Part shown: piece after piece, positions 1 to 6,682 of the stretch | Numbering within the stretch: position 1 is the first letter of the stretch | Layout of the letters: each line of letters begins with the position of its first letter | Assembly (NCBI GenBank): GCA_020724025.1 | Contig: DYHU01000046.1 | Location: 6,212 to 18,004, forward strand | DNA length: 11,793 nt | DNA from: Syntrophorhabdus sp. | GTDB taxonomy: Bacteria > Desulfobacterota > BSN033 > UBA1163 | Direction: 5' to 3' | Notes under the pieces: model-generated | Seen by the model: the letters and a program-made list of their open reading frames with translations, nothing else | The model's database searches: none | Told to the model about the DNA's origin: nothing | Position numbers and translations under genes: made by a program

Positions 1-21
1 TAGACCTGACCCCATTTGGTT

Positions 22-441
22 TTAATAATGCCGGTAATATCCTTCTACCCAGACCCTTTGCTCCACATATCTTCCCGGGGTCTGACGTTCCACATAATGG
101 CCGGCTACCCAGTTACCCCAGCGGTCATAATGACCAGGCACCCAGACCCTTTCCCAGGTTCCCGGAATCCATTCGCGAACTGTTTCCCAATGACCGGGAA
201 TATATTCGGGCTGTGGAGGACAATAGTAAGGTTCAGGAGGTGAATAGTATACCACCCGTGGAGGCGGGGGCGTATAGGCATGGATTTGGTGGGCAACCAA
301 CCCTCCCAATGCCATAGCTCCCAGGGCGATAGCCGCTCCCTGCCACCGATGGCGAGTTTTTGACCCGGCCTCCGCATTGGCGAATGTGAAAAGGGAGAAT
401 AGGCTTAAGACCAAAAGAATAATTATTAATTTCTTCCACAT
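22..441 (-). CDS. Exported protein with W/Y-x-x-G-H/W/Y repeats
   Basis: This encodes a 139-residue protein of unknown function. Residues 1-24 form a clear signal peptide: MWKK, a leucine-rich core, then an ANA-type cleavage site. A glycine/alanine-rich hydrophobic stretch follows (about 34-50), then a proline/tyrosine-rich linker (57-80). The C-terminal 60 residues repeat a P/V-G-H/T/R/Y-W/Y unit about six times (YIPGHW, WIPGTW, WVPGHY, WVAGHY, QTPGRY, WVEGYY). This resembles WXXGXW/YXWGXW repeat proteins, which are exported and mostly uncharacterised. The ATG follows a strong AAGGAGG site. A promoter-like motif at 484-514 matches the one in front of the ECF sigma gene, so it is probably a member of that regulon even though a 255-nt repeat-bearing gap separates it from the operon. 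A role in the periplasm or outer membrane is inferred. Confidence 0.8.
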   Translation of the reverse strand: MWKKLIIILLVLSLFSLFTFANAEAGSKTRHRWQGAAIALGAMALGGLVAHQIHAYTPPPPRVVYYSPPEPYYCPPQPEYIPGHWETVREWIPGTWERVWVPGHYDRWGNWVAGHYVERQTPGRYVEQRVWVEGYYRHY

Positions 442-483
442 ATAAGATCCCTCCTTTCAGATATATCTTTCTGTCTTTGCTTT

Positions 484-514
484 ATTAGACGGAGGTGGTT
501 GAGGATTTATTCAA
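484..514 (-). promoter_or_regulatory. Candidate ECF-sigma promoter of the exported repeat protein
   Basis: Read on the minus strand, TTGAATA (514 to 508) is followed by CGTCTAAT (491 to 484), with 17 nt between TTGAAT and CGTCTAAT. The same two boxes occur upstream of the sigma gene at 2230-2259 with a 16-nt spacer. The architecture fits ECF promoters, which have a GAA-containing -35 and a TCTAA or CGTC type -10. The expected transcript start lies about 36 nt before the ATG at 441. Confidence 0.6.
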
Positions 515-545
515 AATTAATAAATAAGGTCTCTGGTTGAAAGGT

Positions 546-574
546 CAGGGTAACCCTGCCTGCTGGAAGCAGGG
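546..574. repeat. Overlapping alternative hairpins
   Basis: CAGGG (546-550) can pair with CCCTG (554-558) across 3 nt, while CCCTGC (554-559) can instead pair with GCAGGG (569-574). The two pairings exclude each other because they share 554-558. No T-run follows on either strand, so this is not a standard intrinsic terminator. It lies in the gap next to the REP-like element and may be a remnant of a similar repeat. Confidence 0.35.
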
Positions 575-614
575 AGGCTCGTTTCGTTATTGGGTTATGT
601 TGTTAAGAAGGAAG

Positions 615-679
615 TGTAGCGCCCTCATTTACTGAGGGCGATAAAAAAGGGATCGTCGGCAGTAAATGCCGACGCTACA
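615..679. repeat. REP-like twin hairpin (BIME-type) with GTAG heads
   Basis: Two hairpins face each other. The left is TGTAGC followed by GCCCTCA-TTTAC-TGAGGGC (stem 621-627/633-639). The right, read on the minus strand, is TGTAG followed by CGTCGGCA-TTTAC-TGCCGACG (stem 674-667/661-654). The outer ends TGTAGCG (615-621) and CGCTACA (673-679) are perfect inverted repeats. Each half carries a GTAG head, the loop core CATTTACTG and a CGAT foot. The stem bases between them differ but remain complementary. A GTAG or GTRG tetranucleotide at a hairpin foot is the hallmark of REP sequences mobilised by RAYT (TnpA-REP) transposases. It sits just after the exported-protein gene ending at 697 and could protect or end that transcript. 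Confidence 0.7.
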
Positions 680-696
680 AATATGGTTTGTGGATG

Positions 697-1140
697 CTAA
701 AAGTTAGCAGAGATGGCATATATGATAACTCCTTCGCGGAGTTTTGGACCTCCGATTAAGACTGTCCTTCCAGGGGAAAGTCTGACCTGAGTATTGAGAA
801 TATCCTTCCCTTCACGGACAACTCTTATTCTGAACTCAGCAACACCCCTGTGCAGTCCCACTAAGGTGGTTTCTATGATTATTTTCCCCTCGCGGGCCGA
901 GATTGGAACAGGTCGATTAGGAGAAAGATTAAAGGTTTCATCCCTTAGAAGGCGGTAAGAGGTGAAGCTAAAAAGAGATCCTAACTGCTCGTGTACATCC
1001 CTTAAGGATGGATCGACACTTGTTCCCACATTAGAAGTCCGGATCACCCTTAATCGGGTCTGGACTTGGCTAAAGGCTACTGAGGTGAAAAAGAGAAACA
1101 GGATGGAAAAAAAAATAGTAAGGGGAGCTACCCTTTTCAT
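697..1140 (-). CDS. Small exported protein of the ECF operon, unknown function
   Basis: This encodes 147 residues starting at MKRVAPLT. An upstream in-frame ATG at 1179 exists but lies well inside the anti-sigma gene. The ATG at 1140 overlaps the anti-sigma stop as ATGA and has a GGAGGAG site about 14 nt before it, so it is the better start. Residues 1-24 are a signal peptide (KR, hydrophobic core, SVAFSQ). The mature part of about 120 residues is basic, likely beta-rich, and ends in SPGRTVLIGGPKLREG followed by a hydrophobic strand. There is no cysteine and no lipobox. I recognise no family. As third gene of a sigma/anti-sigma operon it may be a periplasmic sensor partner or an output of the response; both are inference. 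Confidence 0.75.
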   Translation of the reverse strand: MKRVAPLTIFFSILFLFFTSVAFSQVQTRLRVIRTSNVGTSVDPSLRDVHEQLGSLFSFTSYRLLRDETFNLSPNRPVPISAREGKIIIETTLVGLHRGVAEFRIRVVREGKDILNTQVRLSPGRTVLIGGPKLREGVIIYAISANF

Positions 1141-1649
1141 GATGGGAATGTTTCCTCCTCCGGTCCTTCGAAGAGCCATATCACCGTTACCTTCGCCTTT
1201 TCTAAGTCGTAAACCATCACATTATGGGTCTCACTCTCGACGTATTCTACAACAGATGCACCTGAATAGGAAGGAGTTTTTTTAAAGAGAAGGGGTGAAG
1301 CGACAAGGGCAAGGACGATTGCCGTCGCCACGGCAGGAATCCATACCTTCTTTCGGAAAAAGGGAGAAAGATCGAGCCATGATCGAAAGGATTCCCACCA
1401 GGAGGGCCTCCTCTCCAGCCGGATCCCTCTCTCAATTCTCTCCCATACCCATGGGAAGGTTTCTTCGTTCAGGGCCTTATCGACAGGGTTTTTTATGGCC
1501 TCTCTCAACCCCTCCAGCAACCTCAGCCTTTCGTGGCAGATCGGACAAACAGGGAGGTGTCTTTCGACAAGAGACCTTTCTTCATCCGTCGCCTGACGAT
1601 CGAAATATCTCTCCAAAAGTTGTGAGATAGATGAACAGGAATTTTTCAT
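1137..1649 (-). CDS. Membrane anti-sigma factor with zinc-finger (ZAS-type) domain
   Basis: This encodes 170 residues. The N-terminal cytoplasmic part has the typical anti-sigma zinc-binding pattern H31-x3-C35-x2-C38 within HLPVCPICHERL, after a short helix (LLERYFDRQATDEE). A tryptophan-rich linker leads to one transmembrane helix at about 103-122 (VWIPAVATAIVLALVASPLL). Around 48 residues then face the periplasm. The family binds its cognate ECF sigma factor and releases it when an envelope signal arrives. Its ATG overlaps the sigma stop (ATGA, 1646-1649) and its stop overlaps the next start (1137-1140), so all three genes are translationally coupled. The zinc motif, single membrane helix and position make the call firm; the signal is unknown. 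Confidence 0.9.
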   Translation of the reverse strand: MKNSCSSISQLLERYFDRQATDEERSLVERHLPVCPICHERLRLLEGLREAIKNPVDKALNEETFPWVWERIERGIRLERRPSWWESFRSWLDLSPFFRKKVWIPAVATAIVLALVASPLLFKKTPSYSGASVVEYVESETHNVMVYDLEKAKVTVIWLFEGPEEETFPS

Positions 1650-2215
1650 TCACCCTTCCTCTCTTTCACGATGTTCTTCAACAGATACTGGAGCTTCTTC
1701 CTTCCGTAATGGAGACGGGACATAACGGTTCCGATTGAACATCCCATCGCCCCAGCGATCTCCTGGTAGGAAAGCTCCTCAATCTCCCTGTAAATCAGGG
1801 TCGCCTTCTGATCCTGGGGAAGTTGATCGATAGCCCATCTCACCTTTTCCTCCATCTCCTTTTGGGCTACGATATGATCAGGCCTTTTCTCATGTCCATC
1901 GGATGGCTGAAAACCTCCCTCCCCATCCAGGCTCAAAAAAGCAGCCCTCTTTTTCTTCCGGGAGTGGTCAATGGCGGTATTCATGGCCAAACGGTAAAGA
2001 TAGGTATAAAAAGCCGATTTTCCTTTAAAGTTTTTAATCGAACGGAAAAGTTTGATAAAGACTTCTTGAACCACATCGAGGGCATCTTCCCTCTGCCTCA
2101 CCACTCCGTATGCAATCCGGTAGACCTTCTTATGATACTGATTGAAAATCTCCCTCAATGCCTCCTGATCACCCTGCTGACACCGGGAGATCAGTTCGGC
2201 TTCCCTATCATTCAC
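1646..2215 (-). CDS. ECF-family RNA polymerase sigma factor
   Basis: This encodes 189 residues. Region 2 spans about 10-88 and contains DALDVVQEVFIKLF and the -10-binding helix YTYLYRLAMNTAIDHSRKK. Region 4 spans about 122-178 with the helix-turn-helix LSYQEIAGAMGCSIGTVMSRLHYGRKKL. A 30-residue linker separates them and there is no region 1 or 3, which is the ECF layout. The start is GTG at 2215; the in-frame codon five triplets upstream is TGA, so no longer form is possible. A TTGAAT-16-CGTCTAAT motif lies directly upstream and predicts a leader of only about 10 nt. The first codon of the anti-sigma gene overlaps its stop. Probable role: activating its own operon and the exported repeat protein at 22-441 during envelope stress. 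Confidence 0.93.
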   Translation of the reverse strand: MNDREAELISRCQQGDQEALREIFNQYHKKVYRIAYGVVRQREDALDVVQEVFIKLFRSIKNFKGKSAFYTYLYRLAMNTAIDHSRKKKRAAFLSLDGEGGFQPSDGHEKRPDHIVAQKEMEEKVRWAIDQLPQDQKATLIYREIEELSYQEIAGAMGCSIGTVMSRLHYGRKKLQYLLKNIVKERKGE

Positions 2216-2229
2216 CGGCCCTTTACCTC

Positions 2230-2259
2230 ATTAGACGTAAAATCGGAGTAAATATTCAA
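2230..2259 (-). promoter_or_regulatory. Candidate autoregulatory ECF promoter
   Basis: On the minus strand TTGAATA (2259 to 2253) is followed by CGTCTAAT (2237 to 2230), with 16 nt between TTGAAT and CGTCTAAT. It matches the motif at 484-514 in both boxes. The -10-like box ends 14 nt before the GTG at 2215, so the mRNA leader would be close to 10 nt and the AGGTAAAGGG ribosome site would begin near the 5' end. Confidence 0.6.
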
Positions 2260-2287
2260 TTTAGCAAGTTAGAGAAAATTAAAGACC

Positions 2288-2316
2288 TTGATTTTGTTCA
2301 TCTATTATAGTATGAA
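2288..2316 (+). promoter_or_regulatory. Possible sigma70-type promoter for the small membrane protein
   Basis: TTGATT (2288-2293) and TATGAA (2311-2316) are 17 nt apart, about 50 nt before the ATG at 2365. Each matches four of six consensus bases. A perfect TATAAT lies on the opposite strand at 2309-2304, facing the sigma operon, but without a good -35. The 149-nt divergent gap is AT-rich, as expected for a promoter region. Confidence 0.3.
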
Positions 2317-2364
2317 GTCGTGGAACCTTTCCCCTTATTATAAGTTTTTAATGGGATTTAGCAA

Positions 2365-2610
2365 ATGGATAGAATCAAGAAGGTCGGAATTTTAATCATC
2401 GGATGGGTCTTCCTCGTATTAGGCATCCTGGGTCTCTTTCTCCCTATCCTTCAGGGCATCCTCTTCATTATGATTGGCCTGGCCATCCTCTCCACCCGGA
2501 GCGAGTTGGTAAAGCGGTTTTTAAAACATTTCGAAGAACGTCACCCCCACTATCATGAGCGAATGGAAAAGTGGAGAGAGAGAATCAGAAATTGGTTCAA
2601 GAATAATTAA
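2365..2610 (+). CDS. Small two-helix membrane protein (PGPGW/DUF454-like)
   Basis: This encodes 81 residues. The N-terminal half forms a membrane hairpin (about 6-24 and 27-43): GWVFLVLGILGLFLPILQG then ILFIMIGLAIL. The spacing G-x-x-x-x-x-L-G-x-x-G-L-x-L-P resembles PGPGW-type and DUF454 membrane proteins, though the PGPG turn is replaced by PILQG. The C-terminal half is a charged amphipathic helix rich in H, E, R and K (FLKHFEERHPHYHERMEKWRERIRNW), probably cytoplasmic. A weak GGGA site lies 8 nt before the ATG. It is divergent from the ECF operon and stands alone, with no recognisable partner. The function of this family is not established; the membrane topology is well supported and the family name is tentative. 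Confidence 0.7.
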   Translation: MDRIKKVGILIIGWVFLVLGILGLFLPILQGILFIMIGLAILSTRSELVKRFLKHFEERHPHYHERMEKWRERIRNWFKNN

Positions 2611-2706
2611 CCTTCTATAATATTCCCCTTCATCCCCCTCGGTTCCTCTTAAGGTTACAAAAAACTTATCATCCGGACAGGGAACAATTTTTTGTTGACC
2701 CATTCG

Positions 2707-2767
2707 GCGGCGCCAAGCTTCGCCTTTGAAAGCGGGGTAAAGAAGCGCCGCTCAGGGTCAACCCTGA
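2707..2767. repeat. GC-rich palindromic sequence in the gap before the HD-GYP gene
   Basis: GCGGCGC (2707-2713) is complementary to GCGCCGC (2745-2751), 31 nt apart. It is followed by CAGGGT and ACCCTG two bases apart (2754-2767). The surrounding gap (2611-2876) holds no gene. A TTGACA at 2830-2835 lacks a convincing -10. The GGGAGGG ribosome site of the next gene is at 2866-2872. The GC-rich block (about 2701-2830) contrasts with its AT-rich surroundings and looks like an inserted intergenic repeat. Confidence 0.4.
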
Positions 2768-2876
2768 GCCCCTCGGCCTGAGCTCGAGTTGAAGTCAAAC
2801 CCCGGCATTTATGCTGGAGAGTCGAAGGGTTGACAAAGAGAGTAAAATTGGTTAACCCCGTTGATGGGAGGGAAAG

Positions 2877-4019
2877 ATGGCTAATAAAAATCACAATAAA
2901 AATGTGAACCTGAATGGATGGATGAACAAATTAAAACAGATTGAGGAGAAAACCGAAAGGCTTTCGCTGCTCTCACGGTTGGGCCAAATCCTTAATTCCA
3001 CACTGGATCATAAAGAAGTCCGGAGAAGGGCGATGGAGGCCGCCACCCAGTTGATGAAGGCAGAGGTGGGTTCTCTTCTCCTCATCGACGAAGAGAGAAA
3101 CCAGCTTTGCTTTGAGGTGGCCCTGGGGGATAAGGAAGAGACGATTAAGAAGATCACCCTCAACCTCGGAGAAGGCATTGCAGGATGGGTGGCCCAAAAC
3201 GGGGATCCCTTGATCATCAATGCTCCTGAGAAGGACCTCCGTTTTTTTAAAGGGGTGGATGAGAGGACGGAGTTTAAGACGAGAAACATCATCTGTGTTC
3301 CGGTCAAAGTCAAAGAGAGGACGATCGGGGTTCTGGAGGCGATCAATAAAAAAGAAGGGGAAGACTTTAACGAAGAGGATCTTTCCCTCTTCACCTCCCT
3401 GTCTGACCAGGTGGCCATCGCACTGGACAATGCCCGGCTCTACCAGGAGCTGGAGGAGATGTTCTTTCAAACGGCTGAATCCCTTGCCGATGCGATAGAA
3501 AAGCGGGACCCCTATACGGGCGGACATACCCAGAGGGTCACGACATACAGCCTGGCTACGGCAAAGCACCTCCCGTTGAAGCCCATGGAGGTGAAGTGGC
3601 TGAAGATCTCAGCCGTGCTTCACGATATCGGCAAGATCGGAATCGACGATCAGATACTCAGGAAGCCGGAGCGATTGAACCCCGAAGAGTTCAATGAAAT
3701 CAAGCGGCATGCCGATATGGGAGCGGAGATCATCGACCATATCAAACAACTGAGGAATATCATTCCAGGGGTCAAATACCATCACGAACAGATCGATGGG
3801 ACGGGTTATCCGGAGGGATTAAGAGGGGAAAAGATTCCGATCATCGCAAAGATTGTGTCTGTTGCCGACACCTTCGATGCCATGACCACGGACCGGCCCT
3901 ACCGAAGGGCATTGAGCAAGGAGATGGCGATCAAAGAATTGAAGAGGTGCTCGGGCACACAATTTGATCAGGAGGTGGTCGAGGCCTTTGTCAAGGCCTA
4001 TGAGAAAGGGGAAATATGA
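2877..4019 (+). CDS. GAF plus HD-GYP protein, probable cyclic-di-GMP phosphodiesterase
   Basis: This encodes 380 residues and is soluble. A short helix (about 15-35) leads into a GAF domain (about 30-185) with the typical core NIICVPVKVKERTIGVLEAINK. A coiled linker follows, then an HD-GYP domain (about 195-378). The metal and substrate signature is complete: H217 (GGHTQRV), H249-D250 (LHDIGKIG), H278 (KRHADMG), H302-H303 with G310-Y311-P312 (HHEQIDGTGYP) and D331 (VADTFDAMTTDRPYR). Such enzymes hydrolyse cyclic-di-GMP to pGpG or GMP. Here the GAF domain replaces the usual receiver domain, so control is probably by a small ligand or redox signal. The start follows GGGAGGG at good spacing. It is the first of a plus-strand run but is separated from mrfA by a repeat-filled gap, so joint transcription is uncertain. 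Confidence 0.92.
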   Translation: MANKNHNKNVNLNGWMNKLKQIEEKTERLSLLSRLGQILNSTLDHKEVRRRAMEAATQLMKAEVGSLLLIDEERNQLCFEVALGDKEETIKKITLNLGEGIAGWVAQNGDPLIINAPEKDLRFFKGVDERTEFKTRNIICVPVKVKERTIGVLEAINKKEGEDFNEEDLSLFTSLSDQVAIALDNARLYQELEEMFFQTAESLADAIEKRDPYTGGHTQRVTTYSLATAKHLPLKPMEVKWLKISAVLHDIGKIGIDDQILRKPERLNPEEFNEIKRHADMGAEIIDHIKQLRNIIPGVKYHHEQIDGTGYPEGLRGEKIPIIAKIVSVADTFDAMTTDRPYRRALSKEMAIKELKRCSGTQFDQEVVEAFVKAYEKGEI

Positions 4020-4020
4020 A

Positions 4021-4048
4021 AGTTCGGAGTTCGGAGTTGAGAGTTCGG
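4021..4048. repeat. Four tandem heptanucleotides after the HD-GYP stop
   Basis: Starting one base after the TGA stop, AGTTCGG, AGTTCGG, AGTTGAG and AGTTCGG run with an exact 7-bp period. The following AGAACTT gives a short inverted match to the repeat. A similar heptad tract fills the gap after mrfA. Confidence 0.7.
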
Positions 4049-4128
4049 AGAACTTTATAACCCGGTCCCCCAGGTAATCCTTCATGACGGGGGCGTCACC
4101 CTCGAACCATGAAAATTTGCAAGTATTA

Positions 4129-4216
4129 TCCTCCCCCTTGATGGGGGAGGATTGAGGTGGGGGTGAATAGGGTGTCTTCCCCCCTCACCCCCGCCCTCTC
4201 CCACCAAGGGAGAGGG
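4129..4216. repeat. Double-hairpin palindromic element, copy 1
   Basis: The first hairpin is TCCTCCCCC-TTGAT-GGGGGAGGA (4129-4151). The last is CCCTCTCCC-ACCAA-GGGAGAGGG (4194-4216). Between them GGTGGGGGTGA and CCCCTCACCCCC can pair over a spacer, giving one large folded structure. The same plan recurs at 9251-9339. It fills most of the gap between the HD-GYP gene and mrfA (4020-4257), which holds no gene. Confidence 0.75.
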
Positions 4217-4257
4217 AGATAATTGGGTTATTTTCTGAGTGATCTGGAGAAGATTGG

Positions 4258-6612
4258 ATGTCGATTGAGGAGATTGTCCAGGCGTGGAAACGTTCAAAAA
4301 ATATCGCTCCCTGCATCACTGACCTGCGCGTTTTTAAGAAGCGGGAAGGGGAATATCGGCCTTTCCCGGACTTCCTCCATCCCTTATTAAAAGAGGCAAT
4401 AAAAGGGGCTGGGATCGAATTCCTCTACTCCCATCAGGCTGACGCGATTGAACGGGTTCAGAATGGGAAGGATGTGGTGGTGGTGACTCCGACCGCATCC
4501 GGCAAAACCCTCTGCTATAACCTTCCGGTGTTAAACAGAAAACTTTCCGATCCTTCATCCAAGGCATTCTATCTCTTTCCCACCAAAGCCCTCTCTCAGG
4601 ACCAGATGGTAGAACTCCAGAACCTGATCGAGCGACTTGAGAGACCGATCAAGACCTTCACCTATGACGGAGATACGCCCCAGGACGCAAGACAGGCCAT
4701 CCGGACACAGGGGGATGTCGTCATCACCAATCCCGATATGCTCCATACGGGAATCCTACCCCATCATACGAAATGGGTGACCTTCTTCCAGAATTTAAGA
4801 TTTGTGGTGATCGATGAGCTCCACACCTACCGGGGTGTTTTCGGATCGCACATGACCAATGTCCTGAGGCGACTGGATCGAATCTGCCGTTTCTACGGAT
4901 CGAGACCTCAATTCATCTGCTGTTCCGCAACGATTGCCAACCCGAAGGAACTGGCCGAAAGGCTTCTGGAAAGAGAGGTCCATCTGGTCGGTCGGAACGG
5001 GGCGCCCTCTTCGGAGAAGGTATTCCTCTTCTATAATCCGCCGGTGGTCAATAAGGAACTGGGTATCCGGGGAAACCATATCCATGCGGCAAGACGATTG
5101 GTCTCGCCCTTCATCAAACAGGGAATCCAGACCATTCTCTTCGCCACCAGCCGCCTCAATGTGGAAGTTTTGACCAAATATTTAAAGGACCGTTTTGAGA
5201 AGAGACTGGAGGACAAGGGAAGGATCCGGGGATATCGAGGGGGCTATCTTCCTGAGGTTCGAAGGGAGATCGAAAAGGGATTGAGGGAGAAGGAGGTGAA
5301 AGCCGTCGTCTCGACCAATGCCCTCGAGCTCGGGATCGATATCGGAGACCTGGATGTCTGTATGATTGCAGGCTACCCCGGAACCATTGCCAGCACCTAT
5401 CAGCAGGCAGGAAGGGCAGGGAGGCGTGCGGAGAAGTCGCTGGTGGTTCTCATCGCACGAAGCCAGCCTCTGGATCAGTTCATCATTGAAAATCCGGACT
5501 ACTTCTTCGGGAGTTCTCCGGAATACGGATTGATCAATCCGGACAATCTTCTCGTCCTGCTCAGCCATATCCAGTGCGGCGCCTTCGAACTTCCCTTTCG
5601 AGACGGAGACCGTTTCGGCAGAGAAGATCTGGGTGAGATATTGCGATATCTCGAAGAGAAGGGAATTCTTCATCATGTGGACCAACACTGGTACTGGACC
5701 AGAGATGCCTATCCGGCGGAAAAGGTGAGCCTCCGTTCCACCTCCGAGGAGAATTTCGTCGTGGTCGATACCACAAAGAGAAAAGAGGAGGTGATCGCAG
5801 AGGTGGACTTCACCGCTGCCCATACCACCCTTTATGAAGGAGCGGTCTATCTATGTGAATCGGAACTTTATACGGTGGAACGCCTCGATTACCCTAACCG
5901 GAGGGCCTATGTGAAGAAGACCCACGGGGATTACTACACCGATGCGATCGATTACACCGATGTCTCCATCCTGGAAGGTTTTGAGAGGAGAGAGCCGAAA
6001 GACATCGTCTTCGAACACGGCGAGGTGAGGATAGCCACCCGGATCGCAGGATATAAGAAGATCAAGTTCTACACACTTGAAAATCTGGGATTCGGCAAGA
6101 TTGAACTTCCGGACCTCCAATTTCATACCACCTCTTACTGGATCACCTTCAGGAAGGATCTGGTGGAGCGGCTTCCCTATCCACGACTGGAAGTGATCGA
6201 CGGCATCCTCGGGCTCGGCTATGCTTTTCATTCCATCGCGGCCCTTCACCTGATGTGCGATCCTCGTGACCTGAACCGATGCGTGGGAGACCGGGGAGCG
6301 AAGTGGTTTCTCCGGCTCACGAGGGATTCGAAGGGAATTTACTCCTCCTTCAGCTCACCCGAAGAGATTTCGGAGGAGAGGATCGATCTCTTTGAACCCA
6401 CGCTCTTCATCTACGATAATTATCCGGGAGGAATGGGATTCAGCCACCAACTCTTCGACGATACCCTGAGCCTTCTCGAGAAGACAAAGAGGCTCATTTC
6501 TAAGTGCGAATGCCCGTACGGATGCCCCTCGTGTGTGGGTCCCATTAAAGAAGTCGGCGAGAAATCGAAAGAAGTGGCATTGGCGTTGTTGAAGGAAATT
6601 CTTAAAGAATAA
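4258..6612 (+). CDS. mrfA: MrfA-like DEAD/DEAH-box DNA helicase with DUF1998 zinc-binding end
   Basis: This encodes 784 residues. RecA-like domain 1 has YSHQ (Q60), the Walker A motif TPTASGKT (77-84), DELH (186-189) and SAT (223-225). Domain 2 has VSTNALELGIDIG (351-363) and QQAGRAGRR (382-390). The C-terminal half is a DUF1998-type region ending in the four-cysteine zinc site C750-x-C752-x3-C756-x2-C759 (CECPYGCPSC). This layout and length fit Bacillus subtilis MrfA (YprA), a helicase that works with the exonuclease MrfB in a UvrABC-independent pathway for mitomycin C DNA damage. The next gene is the matching exonuclease, which makes the assignment much firmer than helicase motifs alone. 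The ATG has GGAG 8 nt upstream. Eukaryotic Hrq1 is a related alternative family name. Confidence 0.92.
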   Translation: MSIEEIVQAWKRSKNIAPCITDLRVFKKREGEYRPFPDFLHPLLKEAIKGAGIEFLYSHQADAIERVQNGKDVVVVTPTASGKTLCYNLPVLNRKLSDPSSKAFYLFPTKALSQDQMVELQNLIERLERPIKTFTYDGDTPQDARQAIRTQGDVVITNPDMLHTGILPHHTKWVTFFQNLRFVVIDELHTYRGVFGSHMTNVLRRLDRICRFYGSRPQFICCSATIANPKELAERLLEREVHLVGRNGAPSSEKVFLFYNPPVVNKELGIRGNHIHAARRLVSPFIKQGIQTILFATSRLNVEVLTKYLKDRFEKRLEDKGRIRGYRGGYLPEVRREIEKGLREKEVKAVVSTNALELGIDIGDLDVCMIAGYPGTIASTYQQAGRAGRRAEKSLVVLIARSQPLDQFIIENPDYFFGSSPEYGLINPDNLLVLLSHIQCGAFELPFRDGDRFGREDLGEILRYLEEKGILHHVDQHWYWTRDAYPAEKVSLRSTSEENFVVVDTTKRKEEVIAEVDFTAAHTTLYEGAVYLCESELYTVERLDYPNRRAYVKKTHGDYYTDAIDYTDVSILEGFERREPKDIVFEHGEVRIATRIAGYKKIKFYTLENLGFGKIELPDLQFHTTSYWITFRKDLVERLPYPRLEVIDGILGLGYAFHSIAALHLMCDPRDLNRCVGDRGAKWFLRLTRDSKGIYSSFSSPEEISEERIDLFEPTLFIYDNYPGGMGFSHQLFDDTLSLLEKTKRLISKCECPYGCPSCVGPIKEVGEKSKEVALALLKEILKE

Positions 6613-6675
6613 TTTCGGATTTCGGAATTCGGATTTCGGATTTAATTCCGCAATCCGCAATTTAAAATCCGCAAT
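6613..6675. repeat. Nine-heptad tandem tract filling the mrfA-mrfB gap
   Basis: The tract begins right after the mrfA TAA and keeps an exact 7-bp frame: TTTCGGA twice, ATTCGGA, TTTCGGA, TTTAATT, CCGCAAT twice, TTAAAAT, CCGCAAT. The second half (CCGCAAT) is a near inverted form of the first (ATTCGGA). The last heptad runs into the first possible mrfB ATG at 6674. No promoter is visible inside it, so mrfB is probably co-transcribed with mrfA. Confidence 0.8.
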
Positions 6676-6682
6676 GAGGAAG

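Noticed and set aside
1141..1179. Earlier start at ATG 1179 for the small exported protein
   Set aside because: It would put 13 polar residues before a good signal peptide; the ATG at 1140 with ATGA coupling and GGAGGAG is better.
2322..2345. ECF-type -35 (GGAACC) upstream of the small membrane protein
   Set aside because: No matching -10 at the right spacing, and it differs from the TTGAAT/CGTCTAAT motif that fits this sigma factor.
2830..2860. Promoter for the HD-GYP gene at TTGACA (2830-2835)
   Set aside because: The -35 is perfect, but no hexamer resembling TATAAT lies 16-18 nt downstream; the A/T-rich TAAAAT is only 7 nt away.
5182..5823. Long minus-strand open frame opposite mrfA (213 codons)
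   Set aside because: It is antisense to conserved helicase motifs, with no ribosome site or family resemblance; it is a shadow frame. The same applies to the long minus-strand frames opposite the HD-GYP gene (2973-3569) and mrfB (7307-8059).
4021..6675. CRISPR-like array from the short repeats
   Set aside because: The units are contiguous 7-mers without spacers, and no cas gene is in the window.
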